A DNA stretch of 42,151 nucleotides from Streptomyces sp. WM6386. Its GTDB lineage: Bacteria > Actinomycetota > Actinomycetes > Streptomycetales > Streptomycetaceae. Below, one piece after another: positions 38,793-42,151 of the stretch. The notes beneath the pieces are model-generated. The model worked only from the letters and a program-made list of their open reading frames with translations. It was not told the DNA's origin and did no database searches. The translations under genes and the position numbers were made by a program. Within the stretch, counting starts at the first letter, position 1; the number at the start of each line of letters is the position of its first letter. Location: assembly GCF_000972385.1 (NCBI RefSeq), contig NZ_JXTE01000072.1, forward strand, positions 1 through 42,151, given 5' to 3'.

Positions 38793-40082
38793 TTACTCTC
38801 CTTCAACCCGCATGATGCTGGCGACACCGCGCACGGTGTCGAGCTTGCGCAACGCCTCGACGGTCCCGCCCAGGGCGGCGTCGGACGCGCGGTGGGTCAC
38901 CACGACGAGGGACGCCTCGCCGTCCTTACCCTGCTGGCGAACCGTATCGATGGAAACCCCGTGCTCGGCGAACACGGTCGCGACCTGGGCGAGAACACCC
39001 GGTTTGTCGGCGACATCGAGACTGATGTGATACCGCGTGAAGACCTCGCCCATGCCCGACACGGGAAGGGCTGCGTACGCGGACTCGCCGGGACCGGTCG
39101 CACCATTGAGCCGGTTCCGGCAGACGGCGACGAGGTCGCCGAGCACGGCCGAGGCGGTGGGAGCACCACCGGCGCCGGGGCCGTAGAACATGAGCTGACC
39201 GGCGGCGTCGGACTCGACGAAGACGGCGTTGTAGGCGCCGCGCACGGAGGCCAGCGGATGGGTCAGCGGGATCATCGCGGGGTGCACGCGCGCGGTGACG
39301 GACCCGCCGTCCTCGGCCCGCTCGCAGATCGCGAGCAGCTTGATGGTGCAGCCCATGTTCTTCGCGGAGGCGAAGTCGGACGCGGTGACCTCGGTCATCC
39401 CCTCGCGGTAGACGTCGTCGAGACGCACGCGCGTGTGGAAGGCGATACCGGCGAGGATGGCGGCCTTGGCGGCGGCATCGAAGCCCTCGACGTCGGCGGT
39501 GGGGTCGGCCTCGGCGTATCCCAGGGCGGTGGCCTCGTCGAGGGCCTCCTGGTAGCCGGCGCCCGTGGAGTCCATCTTGTCGAGGATGAAGTTGGTCGTG
39601 CCGTTGACGATGCCCAGCACGCGGTTGACCTTGTCGCCGGCGAGGGACTCGCGCAGCGGCCGGATCAGCGGGATGGCACCGGCGACTGCGGCCTCGTAGT
39701 AGAGGTCCGCGTCGTGCTCCTCGGCGGCGGCGTGCAGGGCCGCGCCGTCCTGGGCGAGGAGCGCCTTGTTGGCGGAGACGACGGAGGCGCCGTGCTCGAA
39801 GGCCGTGGTGATGAGGGAGCGGGCGGGCTCGATGCCGCCGATGACCTCCACCACGACGTCGATGTCCCCGCGTTTGACGAGGGCGGTGGCGTCGGTGGTG
39901 ACGAGCTCGGCCGGGATGCCTTCGCGCACCTTGGAGGGCCGTCGCACGGCGACCCCGGCGAGCTCGACGGGGGCGCCGATGCGCGCGGCGAGGTCGTCGG
40001 CGTGCGTCGTCATGATGCGCGCCACCTCTGAGCCGACTACCCCACAGCCCAGCAGCGCCACCTTCAGCGGACGCGTACGCAT
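38793..40082 (-). CDS. hom: Homoserine dehydrogenase
   Basis: 429 residues. It reduces aspartate semialdehyde to homoserine with NAD(P)H. The Rossmann motif is LKVALLGCGVVGSEVAR near 6-22; the catalytic domain has VNKALLAQDG and GIVNGTTNFILDKM. The C-terminal ACT domain (from about 350, HISLDVADKPGVLAQVATVF) should give threonine feedback inhibition. ATG 40082 has the better spacing from GAGG; ATG 40085 just before it is equally possible. The first gene of the hom-thrC pair, behind the lysA terminator. Confidence 0.95.
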   Translation of the reverse strand: MRTRPLKVALLGCGVVGSEVARIMTTHADDLAARIGAPVELAGVAVRRPSKVREGIPAELVTTDATALVKRGDIDVVVEVIGGIEPARSLITTAFEHGASVVSANKALLAQDGAALHAAAEEHDADLYYEAAVAGAIPLIRPLRESLAGDKVNRVLGIVNGTTNFILDKMDSTGAGYQEALDEATALGYAEADPTADVEGFDAAAKAAILAGIAFHTRVRLDDVYREGMTEVTASDFASAKNMGCTIKLLAICERAEDGGSVTARVHPAMIPLTHPLASVRGAYNAVFVESDAAGQLMFYGPGAGGAPTASAVLGDLVAVCRNRLNGATGPGESAYAALPVSGMGEVFTRYHISLDVADKPGVLAQVATVFAEHGVSIDTVRQQGKDGEASLVVVTHRASDAALGGTVEALRKLDTVRGVASIMRVEGE

Positions 40083-40190
40083 CATCCGACCTCGTTTCCT
40101 CATACCGTCTACGGTTGGACCAGTCTCACTCACCGGACGGGAGTTTCTACCCTTCGTCCGGATCGTGAGACATCTATTTCATTTGTACGG

Positions 40191-40217
40191 GGGTGGAAGA
40201 CAGGAGATCTTCCACCC
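40191..40217 (-). terminator. Terminator hairpin after lysA
   Basis: GGGTGGAAGA (40191-40200) pairs perfectly with TCTTCCACCC (40208-40217); the loop is CAGGAGA. It lies 13 bases past the lysA stop (40230). It separates the lysA transcript from hom. Confidence 0.85.
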
Positions 40218-40229
40218 GCCGACGAGGGC

Positions 40230-41621
40230 TCACCCGATGTCGAGACGCAGGAGGTCCTCCTCCGTCTCACGGCGGACGATGACTCGGGACTCACCATCGT
40301 TCACCGCGACGACCGGCGGCCGCAGCACATGGTTGTAGTTGCTGGCCATGGACCGGCAGTACGCACCCGTGGCCGGTACGGCGATGAGGTCACCGGGCAC
40401 GATGTCGGCCGGCAGGAACGCGTCCTTCACCACGATGTCCCCGCTCTCGCAGTGCTTGCCGACGACCCGGGCGAGCATGGGCTCGGCGTCGGAGGTGCGG
40501 GAGACCAGGGCGACGGTGTACTCGGCGTCGTACAGCGCGGTCCGGATGTTGTCGGACATGCCGCCGTCGACGGAGACGTAGGTGCGAAGGCCGTCGAGGG
40601 GCTTGGTGGTGCCGACCTCGTAGAGCGTGAAGGCGGTGGGGCCGACGATGGCGCGCCCCGGCTCGACGGAGATACGGGGGGTGCGGAGCTTGGCAAACTC
40701 GCACTCACGCGTGACGATCTCGGTGAGCGCCTTGGCGATCTCGTGGGGCTCGCGGGGGTCGTCGTCGGAGGTGTAGGCGATACCGAGGCCACCACCGAGG
40801 TCGATCTCGGGAAGCTCTACGCCGTGCTCGTCACGGATGTCCTTCAGCAGCCCGACGACCCGGTGGGCGGCGACCTCGAAGCCGGACATGTCGAAGATCT
40901 GCGACCCGATGTGGGAGTGGATGCCGATGAGCTCGAGTCCGTCCAGCTGAAGAGCCCGTCGTACGGCTTCGGCGGCCTGCCCACCGGCCAGCGGGATGCC
41001 GAACTTCTGGTCCTCGTGGGCCGTGGCGATGAACTCGTGCGTATGCGCTTCCACGCCGACGGTGATACGGATCTGGACGCGCTGCCGCTTGCCGAGTTCC
41101 CGGGCGATGTGGGCGACGCGGACGATCTCCTGGAAGGAGTCGAGGACGATACGGCCGACGTCTGCGCGGATCGCCCTTTCGATCTCCTCCTTGGACTTGT
41201 TGTTGCCGTGGAAGGCGATGCGGTCGGCGGGCATCCCGGCGGAGAGGGCGGTGGCGAGCTCGCCACCGGAGCAGACGTCGAGGTTGAGCCCCTCCTCGTG
41301 CAGCCAGCGCACGACGGCGCGGGAGAGGAAGGCCTTGCCGGCGTAGAAGACGTCGGCATCGGCACCGAAGGCCGAACGCCAGGCGCGGGCCCGCGCACGG
41401 AAGTCGGTCTCGTCGATGACGTAGGCGGGAGTGCCGTACTCCTCGGCGAGCTGCGTGGCGGTGATGCCGCCGACGGTGAGGACACCGTCCTCGTTGCGCG
41501 TGACCGTCTGGGCCCAGACCTTGGGGTCGAGGGTGTTGAGATCGGCGGGCGGCGCGGAGTAGTGGCCCTCGGGGAGGACGTCGGCGTGACGGGGCCCGGC
41601 GGGGTGTGCGGAACGGCTCAT
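40230..41621 (-). CDS. lysA: Diaminopimelate decarboxylase
   Basis: 463 residues. It decarboxylates meso-diaminopimelate to lysine with PLP. The PLP Lys96 is in VFYAGKAFLS, the phosphate-binding EIDLGGGLGIAY follows, and HCESGD carries the Cys that contributes to the partner active site. An N-terminal extension (about 45 residues, SAHPAGPRHADVLPEGHYSA) is usual in streptomycetes. It starts 17 bases beyond the stop of the ArgS-like gene, in the same transcription direction. The order ArgS-like then lysA is the mycobacterial order. Confidence 0.96.
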   Translation of the reverse strand: MSRSAHPAGPRHADVLPEGHYSAPPADLNTLDPKVWAQTVTRNEDGVLTVGGITATQLAEEYGTPAYVIDETDFRARARAWRSAFGADADVFYAGKAFLSRAVVRWLHEEGLNLDVCSGGELATALSAGMPADRIAFHGNNKSKEEIERAIRADVGRIVLDSFQEIVRVAHIARELGKRQRVQIRITVGVEAHTHEFIATAHEDQKFGIPLAGGQAAEAVRRALQLDGLELIGIHSHIGSQIFDMSGFEVAAHRVVGLLKDIRDEHGVELPEIDLGGGLGIAYTSDDDPREPHEIAKALTEIVTRECEFAKLRTPRISVEPGRAIVGPTAFTLYEVGTTKPLDGLRTYVSVDGGMSDNIRTALYDAEYTVALVSRTSDAEPMLARVVGKHCESGDIVVKDAFLPADIVPGDLIAVPATGAYCRSMASNYNHVLRPPVVAVNDGESRVIVRRETEEDLLRLDIG

Positions 41622-41638
41622 GGTCTGTGGCTGGCTCT

Positions 41639-42151
41639 CTAGATGTGGTCGGGTGCGTCGATGCCGAGCAGGGTCAGGCCGCCGGCCAGCACCGTCCCGG
41701 CGGCTTCGGCGAGGGCGAGCCGGGAGCGGTGGGCGACCGAGGGTTTCTCGTCGCCGAGCGGGAGGACCGTGGGAAGGAGGGCGAGGGTCGCGTCGGCGAC
41801 GGTGACCAGGTGACGGGCGAGACGGTCCGGCGTATGTGCCGTGGCGGCGGCGCCCAGGATCCGGGGGTGGTCGGCGAGGGCGGCGATGAGGACACCGGGG
41901 GCGGCTTGCGGGTCGCCGGGGATGGCTTGCGGGTCGCCGGGGTGCGGGTCTCCAGGCTGTACGTCTCCCGGGTGGGGGCCGAACCCCAGGTCGGCGGCGT
42001 TGCGGCTGAGGGCTCGGGTGCGGGCGTGGGCGTAGCGGACGCGGAAGAGAGGGTTGCTCTCGCGCTGGACCAGGTGCTCGTCGGTGATGCGGGGCCGGTC
42101 GTGGGCGGCGGGGTGGAGCAGGGCCCAGCGGGCGGCGTCGCGGCCGAGGGG
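41639..42151 (-). CDS. ArgS-like protein, DALR anticodon-binding C-terminus (partial)
   Basis: The last 170 residues are in the window; the start lies outside. ESNPLFRVRYAHAR is the arginyl-tRNA synthetase anticodon-domain signature, and the end VLPLGDEKPSVAHRSRLALA-type helix closing with GIDAPDHI fits ArgS. In the middle is a repeat of GDPQA/PGDP units (GDVQPGDPHPGDPQAIPGDP) that ArgS proteins lack. Whether this is the housekeeping ArgS or a DALR-only relative cannot be decided without the N-terminus. Confidence 0.8.
   Translation of the reverse strand, partial: PLGRDAARWALLHPAAHDRPRITDEHLVQRESNPLFRVRYAHARTRALSRNAADLGFGPHPGDVQPGDPHPGDPQAIPGDPQAAPGVLIAALADHPRILGAAATAHTPDRLARHLVTVADATLALLPTVLPLGDEKPSVAHRSRLALAEAAGTVLAGGLTLLGIDAPDHI

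Noticed and set aside
37671..40031. 786-codon plus-strand frame with AGGAGG seven bases before its ATG
   Set aside because: The Shine-Dalgarno is tempting, but the frame runs antisense to thrC and hom and its product looks like mirror-coded filler.

Overview
This is high-GC actinobacterial DNA, almost certainly Streptomyces. Codon third positions are nearly all G or C and GTG/TTG starts are common. The sequence encodes NucS in a mismatch-repair role, the full F1Fo ATP synthase operon with a long delta subunit, a secreted family-18 chitinase whose promoter carries the Streptomyces chitinase direct repeats, a Rho factor with a large Arg/Gly-rich insertion, and a Rex-type operator. I cannot name the species.

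Positions 1-8074: the end of an ABC ATPase and its permease; a small zinc-ribbon-like protein; a luciferase-like flavin monooxygenase; a 130-residue unknown; nucS; a large membrane-anchored P-loop ATPase; a STAS-domain protein; and a 3-hydroxyacyl-CoA dehydrogenase. Positions 8211-11594: a TetR regulator divergent from a DrrA/DrrB-like ABC exporter, a PduO-type cobalamin adenosyltransferase, and a convergent membrane protein. Positions 11747-15536: a sensor kinase, a response regulator and a chitinase, matching the chiS-chiR-chiC arrangement known in S. coelicolor.

Positions 15555-23916, minus strand: DUF2550 protein and the atpIBEFHAGDC operon, read from atpI down to atpC. A Rex-like operator lies upstream of atpI, a strong hairpin between atpD and atpC, and a terminator-like hairpin after atpC. 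Positions 24228-30659, minus strand: a WecA-like phosphoglycosyl transferase, an SHMT paralogue, a low-molecular-weight phosphatase-like protein without its nucleophilic cysteine, tsaC, prmC, prfA and rpmE. rpmE has an exact sigma-R type promoter and ends at an intrinsic terminator. Positions 30818-36150: an LCP-family ligase, a secreted S1 protease with FG-GAP repeats, and rho. Positions 36559-42151: thrB, thrC, hom, lysA and the C-terminal part of an ArgS-like protein.

The backbone order argS-like, lysA, hom, thrC, thrB, rho, rpmE, prfA, prmC, tsaC, wecA, atpI-atpC, DUF2550, cobalamin adenosyltransferase, nucS is also the order I know from mycobacteria, so it is an old actinobacterial block. 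The lineage-specific additions are the chitinase trio, the LCP and protease pair, and the SHMT-like and phosphatase-like pair. The core genes cover aspartate-family amino acid synthesis (hom, thrB, thrC, lysA), translation termination (prfA and its methylase prmC), tRNA t6A formation (tsaC), transcription termination (rho), cell-wall polymer assembly (WecA-like, LCP) and ATP synthesis. I see no tRNA or rRNA gene, CRISPR array, insertion sequence, prophage or biosynthetic gene cluster.
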